In this document: in pieces, positions 1-5,101 of the stretch
Numbering within the stretch: the first letter of the stretch is position 1
Layout of the letters: each line of letters starts with the position of its first letter
Notes under the pieces: generated by a model
Databases searched by the model: none
What the model was told of the DNA's origin: nothing
The model's input: only the letters and a program-made list of their open reading frames with translations
Made by a program: the position numbers and the translations under genes
Source: JBEIHX01 sp044375455
GTDB taxonomy: Bacteria > Pseudomonadota > Alphaproteobacteria > Caulobacterales > Aquidulcibacteraceae
Direction of reading: 5' to 3'
DNA: 5,101 nucleotides
NCBI GenBank assembly: GCA_044375455.1
Contig: JBILMQ010000261.1
Location: forward strand, 1-5,101

Positions 1-1430
1 GTTCCGATCTGTCGCGCTGCAGCCAGCAGGTCTGGCTCGGTTGCCGCGCCTGCGCTTGGCCCGGCTTCCTGCGGCTGAAAGCGGGCGAGCGCCGGCTGCG
101 CCATGACGCGCCGGACGAGGCGCAGGGCGGCGACGGCGACGCGGCGATCTTCCTCGGTGGACAGGTAGTTCGGCTGGATCGCCGGCGGCTGTCCTGGAAC
201 CGGCGAGACGGCATGGACGAAACCGCGGCTGGTCGGACGCAGATGGCACACGCTGACGGTGATGGCGGGTGTGCGATGCAGTGGTTCGCCGAACCGGTCG
301 AGCGACAGAGGCTGGACGTGAAACTGGATGTCAGGCGTTGCCGCCTCGGCGTGCGAGCGGGCGAAGGCGCCGAGTTGGGATGGCGCCATGGTCAGCGGAC
401 CGCGCCGGCGCAGGATGTAGTCGCCCGCCATCAGTGCGATCCGCCACCATGGCAGATTATTGAGCGTCGCCGCGCCTGTGACGTGAAAATAGGGTCTGAG
501 CTGCAGGTGGTCCTGAAGGTTCTCGCCGACGCCTGGAAGATGGCGCACCGTGTCGATCCCAAGCGCGCGCAGCCTGTCGCCATCCCCGATGCCAGAGAGT
601 TCGAGGATCTGTGGGGTAGCGATCGCGCCTGCGGCGAGAACAACCCCGGCGCGCGCCTCGGTGCGCGTCAGACGCCCGTCACGCGACCATTCCACCGCCA
701 CGGCACGACCATTGCGCGTGATCACCCGAGTGACGTGGGCGCGCAGTTCGACGCGCAGATTGGGGCGTCGCAGCGCCGGTTTCAAGAAGCCGCGGGCTGC
801 GCTCCAGCGCCTGCCGCGCTTCTGGTTCACGTGGAAGTGGCCGCAGCCCGGCACGGCGCTCGACGTCAGGTCATTGCATGCAGGCATGCCGGCCTCGGCG
901 GCGCCGGCGGCGAAGGCGTCCAGCACTGGCCAGCCGACCCGCGGGCGCTCGACGCGCCAGGCGCCGGACTGCGCATGCAGCGGCGGGCCGAGATCCGCAT
1001 GGCCCTCATGGGACAGGAACGCCGGCAGCACATCGCGCCAGCCCCACCCCGGCAGGCCGAGATCACGCCAGCGGTCGTAATCGGCCGGCTGGCCGCGCAT
1101 GTAGATCATCGCATTGATGGCGGAGGACCCGCCGATGACTTTGCCACGCGGATAGGCGAGGACCCGATCGCTGAGCCCTGGTTGGGGCAGGGTCTCGTAC
1201 ATCCAGTCGCTGCGCGGATTGCCGATGGTGAACAGATAGCCCACTGGAATGTGGAACCAGATCCAGTCGTCGCGGCCGCCCGCTTCGAGGACGAGCACCT
1301 GTCTGCGGCCATCTGCACTGAGGCGGTCGGCCAACAGCGAGCCTGCGGTTCCGGCTCCAATGATGATGAGGTCGGCGCCTGTATCCACCGCGTGAGCTTG
1401 CGGGCGGGCCCCCCGCCGGGTCAATCCCAT
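1..1430 (-). CDS. GMC-family FAD-dependent oxidoreductase (choline/alcohol dehydrogenase-like), C-terminus cut off
   Basis: The minus strand reads without a stop from ATG at 1430 to the left edge, giving 476 complete codons. Near the N-terminus is a Rossmann FAD-binding motif, LIIIGAGTAGS (residues 21-31; GxGxxG 25-30), followed by LEAGG (48-52), whose Glu would bind the adenine ribose. GMC signature 1 is GKVIGGSSAINAMIYMRG (96-113) and signature 2 is GAIATPQILELSGIG (268-282), followed by a PGVGENLQDH motif. Together these place it firmly in the GMC family, which oxidises alcohols such as choline or other primary/aliphatic alcohols using FAD. Family members are usually about 530-560 residues. 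The window ends at ARQIGT, just before the expected HPxGT catalytic His segment, so the active site cannot be inspected. The substrate is therefore unknown; choline dehydrogenase and AlkJ-like alcohol dehydrogenase are both possible. The chosen ATG has a weak Shine-Dalgarno sequence; GTG at 1388 is an alternative start just before the Rossmann fold. No signal peptide is visible, so it is probably cytoplasmic or membrane-associated. It starts 22 bp after hspQ on the same strand. Confidence 0.95.
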   Translation of the reverse strand, partial: MGLTRRGARPQAHAVDTGADLIIIGAGTAGSLLADRLSADGRRQVLVLEAGGRDDWIWFHIPVGYLFTIGNPRSDWMYETLPQPGLSDRVLAYPRGKVIGGSSAINAMIYMRGQPADYDRWRDLGLPGWGWRDVLPAFLSHEGHADLGPPLHAQSGAWRVERPRVGWPVLDAFAAGAAEAGMPACNDLTSSAVPGCGHFHVNQKRGRRWSAARGFLKPALRRPNLRVELRAHVTRVITRNGRAVAVEWSRDGRLTRTEARAGVVLAAGAIATPQILELSGIGDGDRLRALGIDTVRHLPGVGENLQDHLQLRPYFHVTGAATLNNLPWWRIALMAGDYILRRRGPLTMAPSQLGAFARSHAEAATPDIQFHVQPLSLDRFGEPLHRTPAITVSVCHLRPTSRGFVHAVSPVPGQPPAIQPNYLSTEEDRRVAVAALRLVRRVMAQPALARFQPQEAGPSAGAATEPDLLAAARQIG

Positions 1431-1452
1431 GGAGCCTGTCTGGCTGCACCGC

Positions 1453-1776
1453 TCAGTTGGCCTGGCGTTCCCGCGGACGATAGCGTCCGTTCTCCATCTT
1501 GGCGAAAAGTTCACGCACCTGGGGATGTTGCACTGGCTGGCCCGTGTCATCCGGCAGCAGGTTCTGTTCGGACACGTAAGCCACGTAGTGGGTCTGCTCG
1601 TTTTCGGCGAGCAGATGATAGAACGGCTGGTCCTTGTGCGGGCGGATCTGTTCTGGGATCGAAAGCCACCATTCCTCGGTGTTGTTGAACACCGGGTCGA
1701 CGTCGAAAATCACGCCCCGAAACGGGAAGTACCGGTGACGCACGATGTCGCCGATGGCGTATCTCGCGGTCCGCAT
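1453..1776 (-). CDS. hspQ: HspQ, heat shock protein / YccV-like hemimethylated-DNA-binding domain
   Basis: This 107-residue protein matches the usual HspQ length of about 105. It starts MRTARYAIGDIVRHR and contains FPFRGVIFDVDP (17-28), NTEEWW (32-37), DQPFYHLLAENE (49-60), YVAYVSEQNLL (64-74) and HPQV (84-87). This is the compact beta-rich YccV-like domain of alphaproteobacterial HspQ. In E. coli the family was described as a heat-shock protein that binds hemimethylated oriC DNA and destabilises mutant DnaA; in Yersinia it acts as a specificity-enhancing factor for Lon protease. The role here is inferred from the family. The start is uncertain. ATG at 1776 gives the typical family N-terminus; in-frame ATGs at 1794 and 1800 would add 6 or 8 residues, and the frame is open back to 1872. 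None of these starts has a strong Shine-Dalgarno sequence. The gene is divergent from ppx and lies just upstream of the GMC oxidoreductase gene, probably in one transcript. Confidence 0.93.
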   Translation of the reverse strand: MRTARYAIGDIVRHRYFPFRGVIFDVDPVFNNTEEWWLSIPEQIRPHKDQPFYHLLAENEQTHYVAYVSEQNLLPDDTGQPVQHPQVRELFAKMENGRYRPRERQAN

Positions 1777-1836
1777 GGCGTCTTGGTGCTCCATTTCCAT
1801 ACTTGGCTGCTTAAGCCGCCGAGGCCTTGGGCTCAA

Positions 1837-1858
1837 GCGCGGGTTGGGCGCGGGTTGG
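1837..1858. repeat. Tandem duplication of an 11-bp unit
   Basis: Two perfect adjacent copies of GCGCGGGTTGG lie at 1837-1847 and 1848-1858, followed by GC, which begins a third copy. They sit in the divergent hspQ/ppx intergenic region, between the hspQ start and the putative ppx promoter. This may be replication slippage in GC-rich DNA or a pair of protein-binding sites; nothing in the sequence decides between them. Confidence 0.8.
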
Positions 1859-1876
1859 GCTTTTCGCTGCACCAGG

Positions 1877-1934
1877 ATGACTGCTAGACTGCGGCGGACA
1901 AACGGCGCCGGTCAGGCAAAGCGGCAGCAGTCAT
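1877..1934. repeat. Spaced 9-bp inverted repeat upstream of ppx
   Basis: ATGACTGCT (1877-1885) and AGCAGTCAT (1926-1934) are perfect reverse complements separated by 40 bp. A further direct copy of the core GACTGC lies at 1887-1892, 8 bp from the first (1879-1884), so the core occurs twice directly and once inverted. A small palindrome, CGGCGCCG, lies in the spacer at 1903-1910. The right arm ends 13 bp before the ppx Shine-Dalgarno sequence. The repeat could be an operator pair or an mRNA stem in the ppx leader. No known regulator motif is recognised. Confidence 0.6.
1882..1890 (+). promoter_or_regulatory. Possible extended -10 promoter element for ppx
   Basis: TGCTAGACT reads as an extended -10 (TG, one base, then TAGACT, 4 of 6 matches to TATAAT). 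It also resembles the GCTA-type -10 of alphaproteobacterial housekeeping promoters. It lies about 75 bp upstream of the ppx start codon, and transcription would begin near 1897. No convincing -35 hexamer is seen 16-18 bp upstream, so this is a weak prediction. Confidence 0.25.
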
Positions 1935-1947
1935 GCGTCCCCGCGCC

Positions 1948-1953
1948 GGAGGA
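1948..1953 (+). promoter_or_regulatory. Ribosome binding site of ppx
   Basis: GGAGGA, a near-perfect Shine-Dalgarno sequence, ends 10 nt before ATG at 1964. It decides the start of the phosphatase gene. The frame is open upstream to 1745, but the extra residues overlap hspQ on the other strand and look non-coding. Confidence 0.8.
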
Positions 1954-1963
1954 ACATATATCC

Positions 1964-3079
1964 ATGGCCGAACGGGGCCCAGATCGGCGATCCGCCCCTC
2001 CTGGGCCGGACGGCGCAGACGTTGTTGGCCAGCCGGCTGAAACGACGCACGCGTATGCGCGCGCCGCCCGCCGGAGTGGTGCGCGCGATCTGTTCGCGGC
2101 AATTGACCTTGGCACCAACAACTGTCGGCTCCTCGTGGCTGAGCCGTCGGCGCGTGGATTTCGGGTGGTTGATTCGTTCTCGCGCATCGTGCGGCTGGGT
2201 GAGGGGCTGGCGCGCACCGGCAGCCTCAGTGAGGCAGCCCAGGCGCGCGCGATCGAGGCTTTGGGCATCTGTGCCGACAAATTGCGCCGGCGCGGGGTCC
2301 CAGAGGTTCGCTGCATCACCACGCAGGCATGCCGGGTCGCGGCCAATGGGGCTGAGTTTCTGCGGCGCACCCGGGCTGAGACGGGGCTGTCCTTTGAGGT
2401 GATCACACCGAAGGAAGAAGCGCGCTATTGCGTGCTGGGCTGCGTCGACCTGATAGATCCAAAGGCTGACGCGGCGCTCGTGATCGACATCGGCGGCGGC
2501 TCGACGGAGATGTCCTGGGTGGATGCGGTCGCGGCGCGCGCCGCCCGCCGAGGCGACATTGGTCATGCGCTGTTGGCGTGGACGTCGATCCCGCTTGGCG
2601 TCGTGACCCTGGCGGAGAGCTGTGCTGAAGGCGACGGCCAGGCGGAGGCCTACGCCGATATGCTTGAGACGGCCCGCGACGCGATCTCCGCCTGCCGCGG
2701 TGCTCCAGACCTTTCAGATCAATTCGCAGCCGGTCGCGCGCACATGATCGGCGCATCCGGGACGGTCACCAGTTTGGCGAGCGTCCACCTTGGTCTCAGC
2801 CGCTATGATCGGTCTGCCGTCGATGGGTTGTGGTTCGATGTAGCTGCGGCGCGATCGACGGGCGCCCGTCTTGCCGCCATGACGCCGCAGGAGCGGGCGC
2901 GCCAACCGTGCATCGGGCTTGACCGCTCGGACCTTGTGGTGGCGGGTGCAGCGATCCTGGAGGCAGTCTTCGAGCGCTGGCCAAGCCAGCGGATGCGGGT
3001 CGCTGACCGCGGCCTGCGCGAGGGGCTGCTGCTGCACATGATGGCGTCGCGCCGCCGGGCGCGCGACGGCGTGCGATGA
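1964..3079 (+). CDS. ppx: Ppx/GppA-family phosphatase (exopolyphosphatase / pppGpp phosphohydrolase type)
   Basis: This 371-residue protein belongs to the ASKHA (actin/sugar kinase/Hsp70) superfamily. After a variable, hydrophilic Pro/Arg/Ala-rich N-terminus (1-42) comes the first phosphate loop, FAAIDLGTNNCRLLV (44-58). It is followed by TTQACR (119-124), the PKEEAR segment (149-154) whose second Glu, E152, aligns with the catalytic Glu of E. coli PPX, the second phosphate loop VIDIGGGSTEMSW (173-185), and IGASGTVTSLASV further on. Family members remove terminal phosphates from polyphosphate and/or convert pppGpp to ppGpp; which of these applies here cannot be told from sequence. The protein ends after the two ASKHA subdomains and lacks the C-terminal HD-like domain of the roughly 500-residue E. 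coli enzymes, as is common for the short alphaproteobacterial form. The start is set by the strong ribosome binding site at 1948-1953. The rlmE gene follows after 21 bp, a pairing I recall as common in alphaproteobacteria, so the two are probably one operon. The symbol is given at family level. Confidence 0.93.
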   Translation: MAERGPDRRSAPPGPDGADVVGQPAETTHAYARAARRSGARDLFAAIDLGTNNCRLLVAEPSARGFRVVDSFSRIVRLGEGLARTGSLSEAAQARAIEALGICADKLRRRGVPEVRCITTQACRVAANGAEFLRRTRAETGLSFEVITPKEEARYCVLGCVDLIDPKADAALVIDIGGGSTEMSWVDAVAARAARRGDIGHALLAWTSIPLGVVTLAESCAEGDGQAEAYADMLETARDAISACRGAPDLSDQFAAGRAHMIGASGTVTSLASVHLGLSRYDRSAVDGLWFDVAAARSTGARLAAMTPQERARQPCIGLDRSDLVVAGAAILEAVFERWPSQRMRVADRGLREGLLLHMMASRRRARDGVR

Positions 3080-3100
3080 TCCAGGGCGAATGGATTGCCA

Positions 3101-3820
3101 ATGACTGATGACGCTCCCAAGTCGCCGCGCCGAGGGCGGGTCAGTCCGCCGGATCTTGGCGCCCCGGCGCAACCGCGCAATCTGGCTGGCCCGGCGAAGT
3201 CGGCCAGGGGCAAGAAGCTGTCGTCCAAGCTTTGGATCGAACGCCAATTGAGCGATCCTTACGTGGCGCGCGCCAAGCTCGAGGGGTACCGCTCCCGGGC
3301 GGCCTACAAGCTGAAAGAGCTGGACTCCAAGCACGCCATCATACGTCGCGGCGCGCGTGTGATTGATCTTGGCGCTGCGCCCGGGGGCTGGACCCAGGTC
3401 GCTTTGGAGCGCGGCGCAGCCCGGGTCGTTGGCATCGATCTGCTTGCCATTGGGCCGATCGCCGGGGCGCAGTTCATTCGCGGCGACTTCCTGGGCGAGG
3501 AGGCGCCTGGCGCCGTCATGGCTGCGCTTGGCGGGCCCGCAGACCTCGTGCTGTGCGATATGGCGGCCAACACCACCGGACATCGGCGTACGGATCATCT
3601 GCGAACCGCTGCTCTTGCCGAGGCGGGGGTCGACTTTGCGATTGCCGCGCTGGCGCCAGGCGGGGCGTTCGTGGCAAAGGTGTTCCAGGGCGGCAGCGAG
3701 GCGGATATGCTTCGCCGCTTGAGGGACTGCTTCAAGGTTGTGCGACACGTCAAGCCGCCAGCGAGCCGCAGCGCGAGCCCGGAGCTTTACGTTGTGGCCA
3801 TGGGTTTTCGCGGCAGGTGA
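3101..3820 (+). CDS. rlmE: RlmE (FtsJ/RrmJ), 23S rRNA (uridine-2'-O)-methyltransferase
   Basis: This 239-residue protein has all the hallmarks of RlmE, the SAM-dependent enzyme that 2'-O-methylates U2552 in the A-loop of 23S rRNA during late 50S assembly. A basic, Pro-rich N-terminal extension (about 1-40) precedes the conserved part, which makes the protein longer than the 209-residue E. coli one. KLWIERQLSDPYV (43-55) and GYRSRAAYKL (62-71) lead to the SAM-binding loop VIDLGAAPGGWTQ (87-99). The K-D-K-E catalytic tetrad appears intact: K70, D153 in LCDMA, K193 in AKVFQGG and E228 in SPELYVV. It lies 21 bp downstream of ppx, probably co-transcribed with it. The start is slightly ambiguous. 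ATG at 3101 has only GGA (3092-3094) at close spacing, whereas AGGG at 3083-3086 is better placed for an in-frame TTG at 3095, which would add two residues. I favour the ATG. Confidence 0.96.
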   Translation: MTDDAPKSPRRGRVSPPDLGAPAQPRNLAGPAKSARGKKLSSKLWIERQLSDPYVARAKLEGYRSRAAYKLKELDSKHAIIRRGARVIDLGAAPGGWTQVALERGAARVVGIDLLAIGPIAGAQFIRGDFLGEEAPGAVMAALGGPADLVLCDMAANTTGHRRTDHLRTAALAEAGVDFAIAALAPGGAFVAKVFQGGSEADMLRRLRDCFKVVRHVKPPASRSASPELYVVAMGFRGR

Positions 3821-3851
3821 CGCGCGTGGCGCAACCCAAAGTGCAGTCCAC

Positions 3852-3880
3852 TGTCCGACACTTTTTTAAATATCTATCAT
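3852..3880 (+). promoter_or_regulatory. Possible promoter of the TonB receptor gene
   Basis: The 3862-3880 stretch is unusually AT-rich for this window. TATCAT at 3875-3880 matches 5 of 6 bases of the -10 consensus. Upstream there is only a poor -35 candidate around 3852-3857, which overlaps the small palindrome TGTCCGACA (3852-3860). If it is real, transcription would start near 3887, just ahead of the first leader hairpin. It is a weak prediction based on base composition and one hexamer. Confidence 0.25.
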
Positions 3881-3891
3881 CCAGCTGTCAT

Positions 3892-3921
3892 CGCGGTGTT
3901 GTGATAAAATTCAATACCGCG
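3892..3921 (+). promoter_or_regulatory. Leader hairpin 1 / 30-bp palindrome upstream of the TonB receptor
   Basis: CGCGGTGTTG (3892-3901) pairs with CAATACCGCG (3912-3921). That is ten consecutive pairs, nine Watson-Crick and one G-U (3898 with 3915), closing a 10-nt AT-rich loop, TGATAAAATT. It could be an RNA stem-loop in the mRNA leader or, as DNA, an operator with two 10-bp half-sites. No T-run follows, so it does not look like an intrinsic terminator. The pairing is seen directly; the function is inference. Confidence 0.6.
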
Positions 3922-3943
3922 CCTCGAAGCCATCTGGCTGAGG
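3922..3943 (+). promoter_or_regulatory. Leader hairpin 2, sequestering the Shine-Dalgarno of the TonB receptor
   Basis: CCTC (3922-3925) pairs with GAGG (3940-3943) and AGCC (3928-3931) pairs with GGCT (3936-3939). This makes an 8-pair stem with a 2-nt GA bulge and an ATCT tetraloop. It begins at the base directly after hairpin 1, so the two could stack coaxially. The 3' strand of the lower stem is the first part of the receptor gene's Shine-Dalgarno (GAGGGG), so folding would hide the ribosome binding site. Confidence 0.55.
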
Positions 3944-3945
3944 GG
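3940..3945 (+). promoter_or_regulatory. Ribosome binding site of the TonB receptor gene
   Basis: GAGGGG ends 7 nt before ATG at 3953, good spacing for that start. Another ATG at 3948 is only 2 nt from the Shine-Dalgarno sequence and opens a two-codon frame (ATG CTA TGA) that stops across the real start codon, so 3953 is preferred. Four of the six bases are paired in hairpin 2. Confidence 0.75.
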
Positions 3946-3952
3946 ACATGCT

Positions 3953-5101
3953 ATGACACACAATATCGAGCGGCGCGCTGCGCCGCACGCGCTGCGTGCT
4001 GTGCTGCTGGGCGGTGCGGCGGTTCTGAGCACGACGGCGGTTCACGCCCAGATTGGGCCACAGACCCCGCCTGCAGCGCCGCCGTCTTCAACGCAGCCGG
4101 GCACAATGCAGCTGGCCCAATCGCAGTTGGCCCCAGCGCAGGCCGGCGAGGCGACGAGCGAAATTGTTGTCCTGGGGCGTCGTCCTTTGGCGGAATCACA
4201 GGAAGCCGCACTCCTCGTCCAGGCCGCGTCGCCGAGCGTTGTCAGTGTTTTGAGCGCTGATGCAATCGGGCGCCTGCCGGACCAGAACATCGCCTTCGCC
4301 GTCGGCCGTCTGCCCGGCGTCTCCCTCGAACGCGATCAGGGACAGGCCCGCTATGTCAACCTGCGCGGCACGCCGATCTACTGGAACACCGTGTCGTTTG
4401 ACGGATTGTCGGTCGTGTCCCCGGAAGGGCGCGCAACGCGATATGACAACATTCCCTCAGTTCTCGCCAGGCAGGTGATCGTCACCAAGGCGATCACGGC
4501 CGACATGCCCGGGGACACTGTCGCCGGCAATGTTGACATCCAGACGCGCAGCGCTTTCGACTATGAAAATTTCACGGCTTTCGGCTCAGCCGGTCTTGGC
4601 TATGTGACGCTCGGCGGCGGGGAGGAAGTCGACGCCTCGCTCGTCGCGGCAAACCGGTTTTTCGGCGGCAAGCTTGGGGTTATGGTGCAGGGCTCCTACT
4701 ACCGTCGCAATATGGTGACGGACAATTGGGAGACCGATCCCTACGTCGCTCGGACGCCGGCCGATGTCGCCGCCGGCGTGCGTTTTGCCCGCGAGTACGA
4801 AAACAAGCCGTATCGGCTGACGCGCATGAATCAATCCATGTCGTTTCGCCTGGACTATGACATCGCGCCAGAACACGCGGTGTTTCTGCAGTCGCTCTGG
4901 ACGCAATATGCGGACGAGGAACTTCGCAACAATTATATCTTCCGCTTCGATCAGGGTCGCAACAGCGCCAATGTTGCAACCGGCGTGCGCGGCACGGGCG
5001 GCGTTGCGGGCAACACGCCTCAGGCCGGGGTGGTGTATGCGGTGCAGCTGCGTCCCAACACCAATTCGCTGGGGTCGGAGGAGGACAGCTACATCACGAC
5101 G
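3953..5101 (+). CDS. TonB-dependent outer-membrane receptor (TonB-Xanth-Caul type), N-terminal 383 residues
   Basis: This reads open from ATG 3953 to the right edge, so the C-terminus is missing; full-length members are typically 850-1000 residues. The N-terminus is a Sec signal peptide: Arg-rich n-region, hydrophobic core LRAVLLGGAAVLSTTA (14-29), and AHA-like site VHA with cleavage expected after A32. A Pro/Gln/Ala-rich linker (33-66) leads to a probable TonB box, SEIVVLGRR (69-77). The plug domain contains PDQNIAFAVGRLPGVSLERD (109-128), VNLRG (135-139), FDGLSVVSPEGRATRYDNIP (149-168) and DMPGDTVAGNVDIQTRSAF (184-202). Beta-barrel strands with alternating aromatic residues start around 207. 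Such receptors import substrates across the outer membrane using TonB-ExbBD energy. The TonB-Xanth-Caul type is often tied to carbohydrates or other oligomers rather than iron, but the substrate here is not readable. There is no STN signalling domain before the plug, so direct anti-sigma signalling through such a domain is unlikely. Confidence 0.95.
   Translation, partial: MTHNIERRAAPHALRAVLLGGAAVLSTTAVHAQIGPQTPPAAPPSSTQPGTMQLAQSQLAPAQAGEATSEIVVLGRRPLAESQEAALLVQAASPSVVSVLSADAIGRLPDQNIAFAVGRLPGVSLERDQGQARYVNLRGTPIYWNTVSFDGLSVVSPEGRATRYDNIPSVLARQVIVTKAITADMPGDTVAGNVDIQTRSAFDYENFTAFGSAGLGYVTLGGGEEVDASLVAANRFFGGKLGVMVQGSYYRRNMVTDNWETDPYVARTPADVAAGVRFAREYENKPYRLTRMNQSMSFRLDYDIAPEHAVFLQSLWTQYADEELRNNYIFRFDQGRNSANVATGVRGTGGVAGNTPQAGVVYAVQLRPNTNSLGSEEDSYITT

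Noticed and set aside
213..1688. Long plus-strand open frame (491 codons) opposite the GMC gene
   Set aside because: It is antisense to a gene with clear FAD and GMC motifs, its protein is Arg/Ala/Gly/Pro-rich without domain character, and long antisense frames are expected in high-GC coding DNA.
1809..1837. Possible heat-shock (RpoH) promoter for hspQ on the minus strand: CTTGAG at 1837-1832
   Set aside because: The -35-like CTTGAG is present, but nothing resembling the CCCCAT-type -10 occurs at the right spacing, so the match is too weak to annotate.
1777..1872. Upstream extension of the hspQ frame (up to 32 extra residues)
   Set aside because: Family members begin close to the MRTARYAIGD segment; the added residues are basic and Pro-rich, and would run through the tandem repeat region.
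1745..1963. Upstream extension of the ppx frame
   Set aside because: It overlaps hspQ on the other strand, looks non-coding, and a strong GGAGGA ribosome binding site points to ATG at 1964.
2714..3748. Minus-strand open frame (344 codons) opposite ppx and rlmE
   Set aside because: It spans two real genes and their junction, carries no recognisable motif, and is explained by high GC content.
3840..3867. Intrinsic terminator after rlmE (T-run at 3862-3867)
   Set aside because: The T-run is preceded only by short overlapping palindromes (CAGTCCACTG and TGTCCGACA) with loops too small for hairpins, or a 4-pair AGTG/CACT stem. No stable GC-rich stem abuts the T-run.
4260..4478. Short plus-strand frame inside the TonB receptor gene
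   Set aside because: It is out of frame with the receptor, which shows continuous plug-domain motifs here; there is no frameshift in the receptor frame.

Overview
The window is GC-rich and codes densely on both strands. It most likely comes from an alphaproteobacterial chromosome, with the Sphingomonadales/Caulobacterales side the best guess. Three things suggest this: the alphaproteobacterial form of HspQ (FPFRGVIFDVDP, NTEEWW, DQPFYHLLAENE), a Ppx/GppA phosphatase directly followed by the 23S rRNA methyltransferase RlmE, and a TonB-dependent receptor of the type expanded in Caulobacter, sphingomonads and Xanthomonas. The taxonomic call is inference from protein character, not a database match.

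Layout: (1) Positions 1-1430, minus strand, hold a GMC-family FAD oxidoreductase whose C-terminus, including the catalytic His region, is cut off by the left window edge. (2) Positions 1453-1776, minus strand, hold hspQ, 22 bp upstream of the GMC gene and probably co-transcribed with it. (3) Positions 1777-1963 are a divergent intergenic region with a tandem 11-bp repeat, a 9-bp spaced inverted repeat and a possible extended -10 promoter. (4) Positions 1964-3079, plus strand, hold a single-module Ppx/GppA phosphatase with a good ribosome binding site. (5) Positions 3101-3820, plus strand, hold rlmE, 21 bp downstream and probably in the same operon. (6) Positions 3821-3952 are an AT-richer intergenic region that ends in two directly abutting predicted hairpins, the second of which contains the Shine-Dalgarno sequence of the next gene. 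(7) From 3953 to the right edge, plus strand, lies the first 383 residues of a TonB-dependent outer-membrane receptor.

Functionally, ppx and rlmE are housekeeping genes (polyphosphate/(p)ppGpp-type phosphate metabolism and ribosome maturation), and hspQ belongs to protein quality control. The GMC enzyme and the TonB receptor are metabolic/uptake genes whose substrates cannot be read from the sequence. I see no mobile element, CRISPR array, RNA gene or defence system, and no clearly new multi-gene system. The most noteworthy non-coding signal is the pair of hairpins in the receptor gene's leader.
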